Below, in pieces: positions 62,400-64,000 of a stretch of DNA of 64,000 bases. Where the stretch lies: assembly GCA_947000775.1 (NCBI GenBank), contig CAMQGK010000171.1:670001-734000 (forward strand). The letters run 5' to 3'. Within the stretch, counting starts at the first letter, position 1, and the number at the start of each line of letters is the position of its first letter. The position numbers and the translations under genes were made by a program. Under the pieces are notes generated by a model. The model saw only the letters and a program-made list of their open reading frames with translations. It was not told the DNA's origin and ran no database searches. Source of the stretch: Pterois miles. Its lineage: Eukaryota > Chordata > Actinopteri > Perciformes > Scorpaenidae.

Positions 62400-63178
62400 T
62401 TAAAGGGACAGTGTGCAGGATTTGGCGCCATCTAGTCGTGTAGTTGCAGATTACAACCAACCTAGTACCTCTCCGCTCATTCCTCCCTTTCCAAGACTGG
62501 CGTAACGTGAACCACAGGGGGAAAAAACCATGGTAACGCTGTTCACCCCACTCAGAGACCATCCTTGGGGGGGAGTAGCTCAGTCCGTAAGGACTTGGGT
62601 TAGGAGGGGGGGGACCCGGGTTCAAACCCCCCAGGGAAAAAGAAAAAGGGGTGGGGGGGGGGGGCAGTTTCCCTTGGGGGGGGGGGGGGTCCCCGGGGGG
62701 GAGGAAAAACCCCCAAATTTTTGGGGGGTTTTGGGGGCCCCCTCCTACCCTCTATAAATATATATGTACTGTGGGAATGTACTGGGGGAAAAACAGAGGG
62801 AAAAAAGAAATTCCCCCGGGGGAAAAAATAAGGAAATATTTTTTTTTCTTCCTTCCTCTTACTCTACTTTAGGAGCAGCGGATATCAGACGGCGGCTGGT
62901 GATACCACTGTTTTACACTCTGCAGGTCATGTTACCACAGTTTCACATATGTGTTGGAGAACTATTGTGGTCTTCAGGTAACATGAAAACATGAAAGGCT
63001 CTCCACAGAGTCAGTGTCTGTAGAAACAGTGACGATGACCTGCGAATATTAAGGGCTCGTTCTAAGGAAATGAAAACACAACAGCTCTTAGATTCAGGTG
63101 ATTATACACTAATGAAAACACAGCTATGAAATTATATTTAATTTCTGCTAATAGAAATGCTACACACTGACCCTTTAA
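62400..63178 (+). mobile_element. TTAA inverted-repeat element interrupted by a SINE
   Basis: The left end TTAAAGGGACAGTGTGCAGG and the right end TGCTACACACTGACCCTTTA A are inverted copies with TTAA at each terminus. The family body is interrupted between GAGACCATCCTT (62563) and CTTTAGGAGCAGCGG (about 62866) by a SINE insertion. Removing the insertion restores the order seen at 61250. Confidence 0.8.
62567..62858 (+). mobile_element. SINE copy with distorted homopolymers
   Basis: The A box (GGAGTAGCTCAGTCCGTAAG) and B box (GGGTTCAAACCCC) of the 25422-type SINE are recognisable, as are a stretch near CAGTTTCCCTT and a tail GAAATTCCCCC. In between, almost every short G, C or A run is expanded, with G runs of 12 or more. 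The pattern looks like base-calling or consensus failure rather than normal decay. Confidence 0.7.
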
Positions 63179-63239
63179 TGAAATCTGCATTGGTGGAAAG
63201 CTGGAGGCGGTTGAAGTAAATGAGGATGGAGGAGCAGTT

Positions 63240-64000
63240 AATTTTCCTTTTTTCTTCTTTTCTTGTCGCTAAGAGGTTTTTGTTAATGTCTCCTGTTTAA
63301 CAGATGTTTCTCCCCTTATGTTCAGGCTTTCTTTAATTACTCATCAATAGTGGAAATTTGTATTGACAAGGGCCTGTCAGGAGGGGACCTTTGTAGTTGT
63401 CAGTTATCTCAAAGGAAGGCCCCGCTCAGACACCAACCGGATCGATCGGCATGCGGAACACAATTGAGAGGCCTTTGGGGGCCGCGATGATAGTCCGGGA
63501 GCATGTGGGCCGAAGAGGGGAGAGCTAAAGACTTCTTCATCGGGGGGAATCGATAGGGCCGGCTGGCCTTTGACCTGAGGGAGACAGGGGGAGCGGGCGG
63601 CGGGTCAATCGGTCTTCTTAAGCCCCGGGATCACGCTGTGAGGCCTGACACTGGCTATGACACACTCAGGGCTTAGAGTGACATTGACCCCGCTGCAAAC
63701 ACACCAAATACACACACAAAATCTCAAACACACACATACATGGCTTTAGTTCAGAGAGCAGAGTTTAAATGAGAAGATGTTTCAAGAGAACGAACCAATC
63801 CATTAGTCTGAGTTTATCGATCGAAAATGAGAAACGTATTAATAATTCCTCCTTTATGAGACTTATTATCTTCCAATTAGCTCCTTCTGATCTCCTGTGC
63901 AGCCCCTGGGAGCGCTGCAATAAGCAGCTACGCCAGCAGATCAATACGAGGGACTGAGTAAAGATCAGTCTCTTAATTGGACGAGAGTCCTACAGATTAA
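63240..64000. promoter_or_regulatory. Long repeat-free block at window edge, candidate regulatory island
   Basis: After a cluster of transposons the sequence changes to complex DNA free of repeats seen elsewhere. It has a GC-rich core (63415-63680), CCTTTGACCT/CCTTTGGGG words, ATCGAT and ATTAATAATT / CCAATTAGCTCC / CTTAATTGGAC homeodomain-type cores. No exon with splice sites and a recognisable peptide was found. Such islands often are conserved enhancers around developmental homeobox genes. Confidence 0.3.

Noticed and set aside
1..64000. CRISPR arrays, bacterial operons, endogenous viral genes
   Set aside because: No regularly spaced repeats, no gag/pol/env-like motifs and no prokaryotic gene layout were seen. 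The coding exons are vertebrate in type.

Overview
The window looks like nuclear DNA of a teleost fish, probably a spiny-rayed (percomorph-type) species. It has compact vertebrate exons with GT/AG borders separated by long AT-rich introns. It also carries dense fish-type repeats: a tRNA-derived SINE, Tc1/mariner and hAT remnants, short inverted-repeat elements, CA and poly-A tracts, and GCTAGC-rich promoter DNA. No prokaryotic operon, rRNA gene, CRISPR array or viral gene is visible. Most long open frames are chance frames in repeats.

Three genes are recognisable, all on the minus strand, so transcription runs from high to low coordinates. (1) A homeobox gene of the Dmbx family occupies about 54.2-57.8 kb. 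It has three coding exons (270 residues), a lysine at homeodomain position 50, many substitutions relative to Dmbx1, and no visible OAR motif. (2) csnk1g2, casein kinase 1 gamma 2, spans about 6.5-52.5 kb. All ten coding exons were placed (415 residues, the family length), plus a likely alternative cassette exon. Its first coding exon carries one extra base in an A-run just before the glycine-rich loop. (3) The first coding exon of mfsd12, a lysosomal/melanosomal transporter, lies at 1335-1608; the rest of the gene is outside the window.

Layout: 0-1 kb Tc1-like remnants; 1.3-1.6 kb mfsd12 exon 1; 1.7-6.4 kb intergenic DNA with promoter and repeats; 6.5-48.4 kb csnk1g2 coding exons, with introns of 12 and 18 kb full of repeats; 51.4-52.6 kb the probable csnk1g2 promoter; 53-54 kb repeats; 54.2-57.1 kb dmbx-like coding exons; 57.7-64 kb upstream DNA with GC-rich islands that look like conserved regulatory blocks, mixed with nested transposons.

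The genes do not form a pathway. CK1-gamma is a membrane-tethered kinase known from Wnt/LRP6 signalling, Dmbx proteins are brain-patterning transcription factors, and Mfsd12 serves lysosome/melanosome cysteine transport. The linkage matters more: human MFSD12 and CSNK1G2 both lie on 19p13.3, and human DMBX1 lies on 1p33, which belongs to the same ancient paralogon as 19p13. This suggests the homeobox gene is an old Dmbx1 duplicate without an obvious mammalian counterpart. That is an inference which needs synteny and a tree to test.
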